Source: Formicarius rufipectus
Lineage: Eukaryota; Chordata; Aves; Passeriformes; Formicariidae
Assembly: GCA_013399695.1 (NCBI GenBank)
Contig: VXAU01004380.1
Location: 392,192-456,191, forward strand
Direction: 5' to 3'
DNA length: 64,000 bases
The translations under genes and the position numbers were made by a program. Shown here in pieces: positions 1 through 12,900 of the stretch. Position 1 is the first letter of the stretch. The number at the start of each line of letters is the position of its first letter. A model generated the notes under the pieces. The model was not told the DNA's origin and ran no database searches. It saw only the letters and a list, made by a program, of their open reading frames with translations.

Positions 1-109
1 TATTAATCATACTAAATGTTATTTTGGACCTTTCCTTTTTTATTTTTTTCCCCTCTTCTCCCTAAATATTGTCAGTGGAATATTGTAGGCCTCTGCTGTT
101 TTCTTTCAG

Positions 110-230
110 CGAATTCGAGGTCGAAAAGCCAGTCTGGAGGAAATACAGCTGGTTCACTCTGAACATCATTCACTGCTGTATGGCACCAGCCCCCTGAACA
201 GACAGAAGCTGGACCCCAGGAAACTCCTAG
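110..230 (+). CDS. HDAC9: HDAC9 coding exon A (start of catalytic domain)
   Basis: This 121-bp exon encodes 40 residues plus one base (phase 0 in, phase 1 out). It begins RIRGRKASLEEIQ, continues LVHSEHHSLLYGTSPLNR and ends DPRKLLG. It is preceded by a pyrimidine-rich tract ending TTTCTTTCAG. It is followed by the donor GTCTGT, which is weaker than consensus. The segment is the N-terminal part of the class IIa deacetylase domain, just after the C-x-C and H-x-x-H zinc-binding loop encoded by the preceding exon outside the window. The sequence fits HDAC9 better than HDAC4, which reads ATLEELQTVHSEAHTLLYG here. The last base G joins GA of the next exon to make Gly, which confirms the junction. 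Confidence 0.96.
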
Positions 231-3200
231 GTCTGTACAGGCCTCTATTCTACTGAGAACAGCACATTCCAGCACTGTCATTAGTCATAGCTGGTGTCAG
301 TTTAAAACACTTGGCAAGCAGTGTGACAAAAATTCACTTTTTCCAAATGCATTGCTATGTGGAAGGAGAATGTTACAATGGAAGCCAAATATAGTTTAGC
401 AAAATGCTCGGGTTGAAAAACAGTGATTGAAGTTTCTCCTCAGTTGCTTCAAAAATCGTCAGTGTTAACCCTTTACTGTAATTTGTTCTCCATTGGAGGT
501 CAATGGCAATTTTGAATGTAGTTGGTTTCCTATCTCCTTGTGTTCTTTGATTTGAAAACAGGAATTTAAGATACACTTGCTTGTCAGAACTGCTTGTTTG
601 CTGTTCTCATTTGCTTTATTTCAACTATTTCACCCATGCTGACTGCATATAGCCTTGCTAGTAAGTTAACTTTATTTTAATGCTTTCCCATTATGCAGGA
701 TATGATATTGTTCTGAATAATGGAGGGGGAAACACATTGAAATATTAAATGCCATTATGGAGGTACAGGTTAACAGAAAACTGACAGGTTTTTCAGGTCA
801 AATATCTTCATACACAGCCAATGCTCAGAGTATGCCTTTTGTAATATAAAAGTATGACTAAATTGAGCTCTGCCATGAGTGTAGCATGAAGGAGATCTAC
901 TTGTCAGAAACACACAAAATCTAGTGCATTTTGGAAATATTCTGTGAGTGAAATCCTTCCCTTTATGTCTCAGCACACTGGATGCAACATTCTAATTCTC
1001 AGTTATTTTTATAAGCCTTTTTCTAAGATCTGGAGCTTTTCCTAAATGTAATGAAATCCAACCCAAACAAAAATAACCCTAAACAACAAAAGAAATTGCT
1101 GCTACAATGCTAGTAATACATAGCAATTTTGCTTGCATTGGAAACTAATGCTAAGTGTTTCTTCTGTAAGGCAAACTATTGCTTCAGTAAGTCATAAGCG
1201 TAGGTAAGAAAAATTTCTTGATCACAATGTTATATAAGTACTTCTTCTTAGCCAAGGCATACTTCAAAAACTGAAAAATACTTACAGCATAATAGATTCT
1301 TAGGAGCTTGAATTTCTAAGGTAGGAAAGCCTTGATTAAAGAAAAAAAAAAAGTGTTTCCAAGGAAAAGCTCCAAATTCCTGCAAAATTAAAATTTGGAA
1401 ATGATTTGATTTCATCAACATTGTCAAAATGTTTCTTTTGGATACAGTCAAGCATCTAATTTAAACTTTGTTGGATTTGCTTAATTTCATTTTATTTTTT
1501 CACATATTTAACATAACATACATTGATATAAAATATTATTCCAATTTTGGACCTCAGCGGTTGACCAGCATCTGGAATGCACTGTGCAGTTGCAGATACA
1601 AGGTGAAAACAGGAAAGGACCCAGGTACCCTAATTGTGTTTCTGCTGCAGTACAGAGAATGCAGAAAGCTTTATTCCCCTACCTCAGAAAAACATTTCTT
1701 TGCCCACAGTTCTTTCCTTGACACTCTTTGCCTTATTTATTAGACACTTAGTCCAAAACATTTACTAAGTTCATATCACAGTCTTAAAATGTTTTGTGAG
1801 TGTATCCTTGGCTCAATGACTTTTCTGTCTCTATTTCTACAATGTTTCCTTACTGCATCTCACATGGCCTTCTACTAAGACAACAGTCAATAAAACACAC
1901 TTCCCACATGCTTTTGTATGTGCCTGTCTTTTGGTTGGAAGCTCTAATCATGTAGGCTTTCAGACACTTGGATAAAAGAACTTAACTGTCTCTTACATTT
2001 TTCCAAAATGCAGTGTGACTGTTCCACCTTTTGTCGTCCCCAGTTCAGTGCGGTTCAACCTAGCAAATCCTGACCTTAAAATTAACATCTTGCTGTAGTA
2101 CAGAAATCTATGTGTACCAAGGAGAAAAATCAAAAGAAAATGTTTCTTTAACATCTCTTTAAAAAAAATGTCATCAATAACAACATCACTCAGAAAATAT
2201 TTCTATTTCAATGAAAGTGTATTTTGTTTTCTACAGAAATAATTACATCAAATGATAGTTCTGCATCCTAAGAAACAGAAGGATCTGACCATTCCTTTCC
2301 TCATTCCTCTACCCATTCAACAAGACAGAGGCATCACTGAGGCTCCAGAAAAGAGTTTGTTCCCTATTCAAAAGAGCAGATCTGCTTTGTCTGAAGCTCT
2401 ATTTTTTTTTCTTTTCCTAACAAGTGTCATCTGTACCTTTCAAATAGAAAAGAAACACTTGAAGTATTGAAATTTAGGTATGACTATGACTAGGAATATG
2501 CCACTTCTCAATAAATGTCTATTCCAGTGTTTCCCTGTTCAAGAAAAACAAAACAAAACAAAACAAAAACAAAACAAAAAAGAAAAAGAAAAAGAAAAAC
2601 AAAACAAAACAAAAACCAAAAAAACCAACCAAACAAAGAAAACCCCAAAAAACCAAACCAAACCAAACCTAACTAAACCAAAAAAACAAAACAAAACAAA
2701 ACAAAACAACCAAACCCTAACCCAAACCTGTTCTGGAAAATTGCCAAACAAAATGACTGTAAACTACTGATATCAGTGAAAATTAGGCACACAGTTATCA
2801 TTCACCTACTCCTAAAGGTTTACAATTATAAACTTGCTTAAATGCTTGAGTTTATTTTCCCTGCATCAGGGCCTACAAAGGCATCTGTTCCAACTGATCC
2901 CTTCAATTTCTACACTATTGTGTAGTTCAGCTTTTGACTGATGTATCTTAGTGTGTTGTGTTAAGCAACATGTTATATTGCACTACCATTGTCTTGACAT
3001 GAAGGAAATTAATACACAGACTGTGTCACAGCACATTATGGTTTCATGTGACAGAATGCAATCTTACAAATCTCTTTGACTAAGTTCAAGTGCAGAACAG
3101 TAAGCAGTTCTTACAAATTTGTTTCCTTTTTCTCTTTCCAATTGTCATTAAGAAAATGTTATTAAAGTTTCCAGTTATTAAAGTTTTGTAAATGTGAGAA

Positions 3201-5693
3201 ATAAACAGTCAACACATCCCTCACAGTGAGTCAGTACTTACAGTACAACTAAAAGATGCATTCAGAAGCATCCATGCAGTTGAGGGATGTTACCGATAAT
3301 AATCAGGTTAAAAATTTTAATTTCTTGGAGTTTATTTTGTTTCTTTTTTTTGGAAATGAGTTTTTTCCCGTAATTTTTCGTGTTCATCAGACACTCAGTC
3401 CCCAGTTGTCAACATCCTAATTAGCTTCCTTGACTTCTGTAGGGATCCAACCTCAGTCAGTTATGGGTGCCTCAGCACCTAATTTGACAAACCAGCTTCT
3501 ACTGCTTTTGTGCATTTATATTTAAGAATAAAAATCTTACATCATTTGTAGCTCTATCAGTAAATTGTTGTACTGAATCTTAAGTGATTTGCTGGTGATT
3601 GCAAACTCTGGTCCCAGGGAAAACCCAAAAATGTTCAATTACTTGAAGTATCCCCATATCTTCAATATCTTCAATGTCTTTAATATCTTCTGGGGCATCA
3701 ACTTCAAACATCATGGGAAATTCTTCAATTCATTTTCAGGGTAGCTTTTTGCAACTGATTTTAATTTCAGGCAGAGTGTTGTGAGCTCTTTCCTTTTTGT
3801 GAGGCTAGCTAAATAATGGTCGCACTGCCTCTTAGTACAACCTTTCCCCACTTTTCTTTTCTTGAAATATAAATGGTTTTCTTGTTCCGTTAAATGCCTC
3901 TTTTTTTTTTTTTAATTAACTATCATGCGATATGAAGCAAATATCCAGGCAAGTTTCTTGATACACAGTGAAAAGACTTATGTGCTTTGTTTCTCCCTGT
4001 TTTAGTACTACCTTTGATTGATTTTAGTGTTCCTTCTAACCATCTGCTTTTCTGTTTTCACTTTGTTGTTTGTAATAGTGTTTACCATGCACAATGTGCC
4101 CATCTGCAGGGACATAAATGAGAATTCATCTGTTCTCTCCCATGTCCCAACTCCGCAATAGAATTTAAGAAAAAAAGTTGAATTCAATGATCTAAAAATG
4201 CTTTTTGTTATCTCAAATTACATCTTATATTTTCATTAATGTGTCCTGGCACTTTAACAGCACTAATTTTTTAGTTAGCTGCTGAAGACTTTTTCATCTT
4301 CCCCACGGTAAAAAGTGAAAAATCAGTCCCTGGACCTGCTTAGCAAGAGATCTAGAAACTTCAACCTGTACCTCTACTCTGACAATCTCCTGCAGCCAAG
4401 ATTTTCTTCCTTGTCTGGGGCCATTAGGACTCACAGTATGAGAATACTCTGCAAAGCTGCTCCACCTGCATTTCCCCTGGTAGCTCCACAGGAGGTTTTG
4501 TTTGTCTTCTCTCACACAATGTGCAAACTGATCAAAGGCCTCTAGCTGGTTAAAAATGCATCTTGGATTTTACTCAAAGTGTAAAGCACTTTCTTGGTCT
4601 CAGACCTTGCAGTCTGGTCTCTTGTACTTCAAAGATGATGGCTTATAATTGTCTTTATGCATTTCATTGGCACCTGCTAAACATGAGCAACTGCAGAATG
4701 TGCCCCTGCCATAACAATAGGTGGCTCCTCTAGGTTAACTCGAGTGATTCACTATCTAATGTTTCCTCCAGATGGCAAAGTTAAAAAGCCAGTTCTGTGA
4801 TATGACAGGGGAAAAGCTTATGTTCTCTTCCACGGCTGCCTTACGATCAGATTTCATACTGGGATAGGAACTGCATCAAATCCTGAGATCCTTACCTGGT
4901 TTTCATATTGTCCTTATCAAGCTAAAACAGTGAGTTTAGTAGTACAAAGAGAAGTAAAACAAACCATATCAAACAAAAAAAAAAAAAAAACAAAAAAATG
5001 AATATAAGTAGTAGGATAAAGCCTGTATTAGCTAATACATAGAGTAGAATTAGCTGGAAATTAGATTCTAAAGCTTATTAAGTTTTTCTTCCCTTTAGTA
5101 TAGTGTATAATACTAAAACAAGTAGTATTTCATGTTATATTTTCAAAATATTAATATATTGACTAATGGCATGTAAATGAAGAAAACTGCATTTTTACAC
5201 AGATAGGAAGACTAAGACTGCAATTTTCAAAGGAAAACCTCTTTCAGAGAAAAGAAGCAGGTACTTCTCAAGTACAATACATCCCATCAGTCATCTAGGG
5301 TGGGTGGAGGTGTCAGCCTCATTCCACTGACTAGAGAAGAAGCTGAGCTGACTAGCTTAGACAAACTTCTTATCAGCTACAGGTATCTGGATGATTAGTC
5401 ACCCTAGTCCAGAGTGACTTTCTGTGGAGATTTGGTCATTATATTCCTTTGAATCTACTGCCTACTAATCTTAAGATTTGTCACTATTGCGTAACAGTAC
5501 CTTAAATTTCCCACGTCCAGTTTGATTTCTAAGTACTGTGATTGTTTTTTATACTAATATATGGCATTTTCATAGTGTAATACTTAAATCTGAATTCTTG
5601 TAAAGAGTAAGAAAATACGGTTCCAGTATTTAAATGTCTTTTTGATAAATGTTTATTATTGTTTCTTTCTTTTTTTTTTTCTATAATATATAG
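231..5693 (+). other. HDAC9: HDAC9 intron between exons A and B
   Basis: This 5.46-kb intron runs from donor GTCTGT to an acceptor preceded by a long T-rich tract ending ATATATAG. It is AT-rich. The only marked internal structures are the A/C-only tract near 2.5-2.7 kb, a weak TCTTCAATA-type direct repeat at about 3655-3690, and short poly-A or poly-T runs (1342-1352, 3901-3913, 4976-4992). The open frames inside it are short, lack family resemblance and do not continue across splice sites. I see no gene, RNA gene or recognisable transposon. Confidence 0.85.
2541..2729. repeat. A/C-only low-complexity tract (AAAAC-type)
   Basis: About 190 bp consists almost wholly of A and C on the + strand, with a short AAAAAG portion at 2581-2600. 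AAAAC and AAACC units dominate, and the end drifts into ACCCTAACCC-like wording. An open frame of lysine, asparagine and threonine passes through it only because the tract lacks stop codons. It is not a telomeric array, since the TTAGGG-type hexamer is not tandemly repeated. Confidence 0.85.
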
Positions 5694-5743
5694 GAAACGC
5701 ATCTCAAAAACTCTTTTCCTTGTTGCCTTGTGGGGGACTTGGG
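5694..5743 (+). CDS. HDAC9: HDAC9 coding exon B (LPCGG zinc-site cysteine)
   Basis: This is a 50-bp micro-exon. The G carried over from exon A plus these 50 bases gives 17 codons, GNASQKLFSLLPCGGLG, and reading continues with VDSDT in the next exon. The donor is a perfect GTAAGT. The acceptor follows a T-rich tract (TTTTCTATAATATATAG). The Cys of LPCGG corresponds to HDAC4 Cys751, a ligand of the class IIa structural zinc site; its partner ligands are encoded upstream of the window. The length matches the corresponding segment of human HDAC9, whose residues here are DDSQKFFSSLPCGGLG, so the N-terminal few residues have diverged. It is too short to stand out as an open frame. Confidence 0.95.
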
Positions 5744-8700
5744 GTAAGTAGATGTTTGTTTTTTCAGAAGAGGGACAGCACACAGCATAAGTGTTAATTT
5801 ATTAATTATTTAGCACTATTGCATTATCAGTTCAAAGTCTTCAGAAGCTGATAAAAACCGTAGAGATGAAACCTGAGCTGTTATCACACTGTGTTTTCAA
5901 AGACAGAAGATAGTATATTACAATAAGCAAATGGAACAGTTAGATAGGCATACATTTTGTGTAAATGTACCCATTTCTTAGTTGCCCCACTTTGAGTTTT
6001 TTACATGAGCTCTATTCTTGAGGTAAGTAATATGGGCACAATTGTCACAGCACAATAAGCTTTGGAGAAGCTTTTTTCTGCACTGTTGCAAAGTAAATAT
6101 AGTTCCACATTTCTCTGAAAGGACAAGAAAATTACCAAAACTAACAGCATGAAAAGGGCTCACTAGCTGCTAGCTAATAAGTATTGTTAAAGTAATAAAT
6201 TATGTGAACATTTTTAGTTCCTGTTTTGAAATTGATTCATCCTGAAATAAAAGCTTGTGAGTAATAGGTTGCAGAAGACAAAAATATGTTGCAACACTAG
6301 GTAAAAGAGTGAACCTAAATTCGAAAAACATCTAGAATTTCTACTGATGTTGCTATCATGGTCCTATTAAATTCTAGTGAAGATAATGCCAGGGAGAACT
6401 AATTTTTCAGATACATGGGTTTTTCACACAAAAGTATTCCATGCTTTTGGTTTAACTGGATCTATTAGTTACTGATGTAATCAATATTAAAGTGAAACAA
6501 TCCTAATTCTAGATATCAATGGGCTGGCTGGATGATATTCCCTTTCACTGTTTCTGAGTGAATTCTCTGAATATATCTCTGAATATTCTGAGCAGAAATA
6601 AAGCCATAATCTCTTGAGGTCAAATTTCAATGCAGCTTTCTACAGTTTTATTTACTTGTATTTTTCACAAAGGAAAAATTTAGTTCCATACTAGTATGTT
6701 TATACAGAGGGGGTGGGGGTGGTTTATTATGAGATAGCTAAAAGGAGAAATACTAATTTTGTAAGGTTTTAGCACACATGAAAAGAAGAAAAAAAAAAAA
6801 GGCATTTTAGCTTTCAGTATTTAGTAATTTTTGAGGATTTATACACTATAAGTTAAGAAAAAAAGAATCAGGAAGTGGTAATTGTTCCAACTCCTACACT
6901 GTGGGCTTAGCTTGCTGGAGATTCTGCCTAAAAATTGGAAGTTGGTGACTAGCAACTTGCTAATTTGGAAACTGGGCATCATTTCTGTATGAGATTTAGC
7001 TAATATTACATATTGACACATAGACATCTGTGTCCACATGCACCTCTGTAAACTACTGTGTGCACAAATGCACTCATGCACATATATATGCACACACTGG
7101 TGTATAAAAAAGGTAATTTTTCACACTGTTGTTGCAGAAAAGAATTGAACAAGAAATTTTAAAAGATGAGAAAATGTTCAGGCTTCTGAGTAAAAAAATG
7201 TCTTGAAAAAAATCTATTTTTGGGCCTTGGATAGTAAACAGGACTATGGCATTCTTTGAAAATTAAAGGATAAGATTTTTCTATGAAATAAGTTATTGTG
7301 GTATGAAAATATCATGACTAGAGATGTGCTTTTAAATTGTTCTACTAATGATAGTATGTTATCCATTCTAAAGGTAACACAAGTAAGAATTGTTCAGTGT
7401 CANTAAATTCATGGAAATTGGATTAAAGAACATGTTGTAGAAATTGATATTTTATTTATTTTTTTTCTAGTTGGTTTGCCTTTCTACATATTATTAGTCA
7501 GGCTTGCTGTAGGGCTCTTTTAAAGGAATGGGTTATGACCTTTTTCAGGATAAATAATCAGGTTAGGAGCTCTTTTTAGTGATATTTAGCCATTGAATGG
7601 TTAAGATGAGCTCCAGGAAAGAGAGCTGCTTCAAACTATGTGGAAAGCAATTCTTAAGTTTACTTTCAGAAATGATGGTGGAAAGAAAGAAGAAATATTA
7701 CTACTTAGTAACTTTGAACTTGAGGCTTACACAGTGTAATCAATGTAAAGCAGGAAGAATAGTTTACACTAAGATTTTAAGGAGGAATGGAAGAATTTTT
7801 ATTTTTTTAATGTTTGCTGTAATTTTTTTCTTGCTTGCATCATTACTTGTTTGCTACAGAATACAATGAGAAAATGCTATGAACAAAAATCCTACTCTTG
7901 CAGGAGACTTTATGACTGCCTTTTGAACAAGGGCTTTCAGAGCTCTTTGATCTTATTGTCCTCTAGCCATGCAGGGACCTTGTTGGCTGTTATGCAGGTC
8001 TATTATGAAATAGTTCAGTGGTTACACTACTCACACAGGAGATGAGAAGCCTAGGCTCAGTTCTGTCCACTCCCAAGCTGCATTTAATATCAGAGATCCC
8101 ATCTCTTAGTGGATGTTGTTACCACACAGGAGATCATATATTGTTTCTTGTTGTGAACCCTGACACCATGCACTGAGAAGCTGTGCCACTACTGGAAAGA
8201 GCATTGGACAAGCAAGGCACATCATAATTAGGATACAGCTCATGAACCTAAGGCTCTGAGTTACCTATTATATATTTATAAATACTGTGAAGTCCAAGCT
8301 CTGAAGCCCTGCTCCACAAACAGCTTATAAACTTGATGTGAAAGAATCACTAAACAGAATGAAAACTGTTCTTGGATCAAGGACTGTAACACAGAACTTT
8401 CCAGACACTGATCAGCTGATAGGCTTTACAGATTGTATTGGCATGAGTTTGGGATGGCTCACATTGTTCACAAACAAAAGCCGAATTAACCTCTGTAACC
8501 CTGAATTCAACTCTATAATTGATTTTGTTATCTCTGTTCTAAAACTCCAGTCAACATCAGAGATCCCTTTCTTTGGACACTACTTATAATTACTGTGAAA
8601 GAAAGTTTCTTTCAAGAATTTTGAAAAGCGAACAAGAGGCAGTCTATGTCTCTAATACTTTCTGATGCTTTTCCATCATGGCATTAAATCTTTTGTAGCA

Positions 8701-9699
8701 GTGAAAAATGAATGTAAAGCTACTACTTACTCCTTTTGTAAACACTTTTCATCCACATGAATGTTCTTTCACGTAGTTCTAGGGACTGATAATGTCAGAA
8801 TCCTTGGCAAATATGGCTTGGTATAAGTTAAGCTTACTGAAGAAATCAAACTATAAATATTACAGTTTTATAAGAAACTTTAGTTTCTTAAGTAAAAAAA
8901 GTTCTAAGTAAAATTTAGCTCTCTTATCTAAAAGCATAAAGCTGTTTCATCCTTACAGGTAAACTGAACAGTTCTCATGAAGAGAGAAAAAAATGTTGTC
9001 TAATTAACCTTCTAAATTTTCAAATAACAGGTTTTCTTTCAATTATGGCTAATTTTTTATCAGACGACTACCCACAGTCAGCAGTATAACATCCACTGAA
9101 TAGCATCCTCTTGCAATTATGCTTTTTACTCTTTTTTTTTTGTTTGTTTTTCCCTAATGCTTAGCCTTGTTTCAGAACCAACTATTATTAAAGAATTCTA
9201 ATACTAGGGGGATGAAATTCTTCATATTGGAGAGAGACTAGCAGCTCTATGGCAAGCAGTTTTAATAACAAAAGATGGTTTCTTGCAGCTTGCCAGACAT
9301 TTGGAATGTGAAAAGTTTTCAGGGGACATGGGTAGCTTGCAGGTGAAGTGGCCAAATGGGGAGAATAACCACAATTTGTATCTTAACTCTGTTGATTGTC
9401 ATATCATTCCATGATTTTCCATCTGTAAAGAGACACTAGAGCTGTAACTGATCATTTGATCAATGCACCCATCTATTGCAATTCCTCTCCTGTTGTGCTG
9501 TGAAAATAACAATAAAAGCAGAAATGTACTTTTAATGGGAGTAAGTTTCATCTCCTTGTCTTAGTCTGTCACTAAAAATAGTGATTGTTTTCCTGCCTGT
9601 TTGACCTGCTGCTGTGTGAAGAAATCTTGAAGTCATTTCTCAGCCGTATTTTTTTTGTCTAGTTGATAGGCAAAAAAACCCACAAAAGCAAAGAAGAGC

Positions 9700-9935
9700 A
9701 GGCTTTTATGATAATGTCATCATCGGCTCCCAGCTTCAAACACTTCTGCGGCTTTTGAATTGTCATTTATAACTTGGAACTGAACCGACCCATAATTCCC
9801 TTGATGCATTTAGAGAAATTGATAACAGACTGCTTCTTTTATGGCTCAGAGGAGGCAACTCCAATCACATCACTATTGGCAGTCAATATTATTTTCTGAC
9901 ATGGTTGTAAAAGTATAAAGGGGCTTATGGCATTT
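9700..9935. promoter_or_regulatory. Candidate conserved non-coding element in HDAC9 intron
   Basis: This stretch is free of low-complexity sequence, is more balanced in base composition than its surroundings, and is dense in short factor-like words. These include homeodomain-like CATAATTC, E-box-like CAACTC/CAATCACATCAC context, and a TATAAAGGGGC near 9914. It resembles vertebrate non-coding elements that stay alignable between birds and mammals. That impression comes from composition only. An alignment of chicken, alligator and human HDAC9 introns would decide it. Confidence 0.25.
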
Positions 9936-12900
9936 GTTTAGATGAGGAATGGGCTCTCAAGCTGTGCTGGGGTTTATGGGTCCAGATTACTGAGAAGCAA
10001 AGGGAATATGATGTTTGCAAACAGGATATGATTTTATTTAAGTTTGGGTTTCATACGTTGTTCCCTGGGGATTTTCCTGCAGACAGAAGAGAATTTCACT
10101 TTTATCATATGAAATTGGGCAGTTATCCAATCCCCCCTGCTCTCCTCCCCCACCAAAGACACTGCTCCAAACCTGTAATGTGTAAAGTTAGACCTTTAAA
10201 TTGCAAGAGGAGGAGGTGGGGGAGAACACCACCCTGCAAGAAATCACACTTCAGATGAATTAATGTTTAGTGATCTGAAAGAGTGGTTCATGGGCTAAAC
10301 ATTGAGCCATCTGCATGGCTAAGAATGGTTTGTACATATTACAGAATGTCCGTTGCATTTCCTCTAATTTTGCTGTTACAGCAGTAAAAGAGATGAGATT
10401 TTCTGCTCGTCTTGTTTCATTAACTGAAGTGTAGCTTAGATCTTTCATATCAGAAAACAACTTAGTCTGTAAGTACCAAGAAAAGAAACATATTGCTATA
10501 AAATTGTTCTTCATTTTTACAAAACTTACAAAATATTCATCCTTTATGAATGTTAAATTTCTTCCTGGCATTCTTTGCTGTGACAGCTGGACAGTGCTAC
10601 TTTTTGTCCTGACCACACAGGAAGAAAAGCAATAAGAAAGGCAAGATTTCACTATTACAGAAGTTTAGTAACTCATCCAGGAAAAAAATTGTTTCTTGCT
10701 GCTTCTCATTGTTCCCTTGATCTTCTCAGTTTCTGCTTGGGAAGGATTTTCAGCCTTTACACTTTATTACTCTTCATTCCTCTTATTTCTATAATATCTA
10801 ATGGTACCAGACTGGTTCCATTACCATGGTACAAGAGTGTAAAAATTGAGAAAATGTTGGCAATGGCATTGCCTCCCTATAGCAAATGTTAGGCTCCAGG
10901 CTGCTTAGGTGTCTGTCTCCTTATACCTGCAAAAAAATCTGTCTGTAAAGAAATCAGACTGCCCCTGGTTTAGGCACTGAACCATCACCTCCACAGAGAT
11001 ATTAGAATTAACTCTGTCAGCTACACCATCCCTAAAGAAATTCCAAGATTTAATCAAAACAGCCTCACAGGCATATTACACTTTAATTGATATATTTTGT
11101 GGACCATTTAGGACTCACAGTTATACAGTGTTGACTGTGTGATACTTTCTGCAGAGGTCCATAAAATATGTGATCAAAAAGACCATCATGGTGCCACCCC
11201 AAGGCACAACTTAAGGTCAATGGGGATGAAACCAGAGCATAGGCTGAAGGTTTGTCATTCCAGAGCATTTAAGGGACTTGGTGCTCCATCACTTGGCACA
11301 ATTCCAGATAAATCTGTTTAGTCTATGCACACTGTAAGGGAATGAGGGTATATAATGTACTCCCAGATGTCCTGGTGAATGCACTTTTAAGGTGGTATAC
11401 CCTGTCAGCTCTGGCAATTCATAGCAGTCAGCTGTTTCAGTGGTTTATGCTTTGTAGTAATGCATCAATTAATATTACATTTTAGTCAAAGTCTCTTATG
11501 CATAGAGGATTGTAGGCTTTTTATCTGACTAGCTCACAGCTTCCTTGAGTGGGGAACCTAATGAAGAAATAAGGAATTAAGACAAAACCTGCACATTAAA
11601 TTAACTTGTAGTTCACTTGTCCAGCTTTATGAAACTGATTGAAGACAAATTACTGAAACAGCCAAAGCAGAACACTGATCACCCTTGCTTGCCTATATAA
11701 CCATTAGAGAGCCACATGCGTCAGTAGAGCATGAGTAAGTCCAGCCAAGATCAGAAGAACTGACTGAAGGTGCTTGATTTACTTCATTGACAGAGACTCG
11801 AAACAACTAAGTTCCAAATTTTAGGCACATTGATTTTAGGGTGGAAAAGAATTTAACAAGTGTGATAACATGGATGTTCATGAATGCAGCAGGAAAGAGA
11901 CAGCCTTCCTTTACTGAGGTACAGAGACTTAATCTCAGGTTCTGGAAAGTCCAACAGTGTCTCACCTCTGGGCAGGAAGGGAATGCCACACTTAGCATGT
12001 AAACACCGTGACTACAAAAGAAAGGAAAAAAGTCTTCACACTACAGGACAGATATTTTGCTCCATTCTTGCCCTTTCACATCACTGAGGTGGCCTTTTGC
12101 CATCCACCACAGAACCTGATCTTTAGACCACCGAGAGGTGAAACTGTTCAACTGAGAGACATAGTTCCTTGGTATTGGTGCAGGTGCAATGGAATGTTTC
12201 AGAATAGTCCCAGGCTGCATTTACTTGCAGCAGGTAAGGAGACAAAGCTCAGGAGTGGTAATCTGCCAACTGGCCAAATACAGAATTTTATCCCTCAGAC
12301 TATTTTTTTCCTCTTTTTAACAAAAGACCATTTTCCCTTCCTACTCAATTGGGTTAAAATTGTAAAGAAAGATACTGTGCATGGAACACTGAAAATTATT
12401 GCCAAGATAATGAACTACAGTAAAGTCAAATCAATAAAGGTCTTACCTAATTTTCTGCATTTTCTAAAAACTGTTGTGTTGCCAAAGGCCAGCATTATGC
12501 AAAGAAACCTTCTTATTTGCCAGAATAGGAAACATTATCTATGTATAAATATGCACACATAGGTTAAATGTAAATAGTGGAATAAAACTATATACAATCT
12601 AGTACTGCTATTCACTCTCCCTAGACTTAGTCACACGCACATATGGATTTGATGGGAATTCTGTAATTAGAGCAGAATTCACATTTGCACTTTAAAAACA
12701 CACCATGTATTTATTGACAGAATTTAACCCCAGAAAAGCTTTCTGAAGAGGAAAATGTGCATGTGTTCCTTGTCTGAATAAATACCAAGTTCTAACATAA
12801 TTACATAATGGTCTCTAAAGATCATCTACATCCAAGAAGAAAGCTAAAATGCTGTATATTACTAAAAATGTATTCAGCTGTAAATGACAAAACTTTTTAA

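Noticed and set aside
2700..2730. Interstitial telomeric repeat, from the ACCCTAACCC wording
   Set aside because: Only one CCCTAA-like unit is present, without tandem array. It is part of the A/C tract.
2480..2770. Lys/Asn/Thr-rich open frame and its reverse-strand Phe/Leu/Val frame
   Set aside because: Both are readings through the A/C-only tract, where stop codons are rare by composition.
12008..12562. Longest open frame in the window, 184 codons on the + strand
   Set aside because: No domain, signal peptide or family resemblance, no codon bias, and it sits inside an HDAC9 intron. With 64 kb in six frames one such frame is expected by chance.
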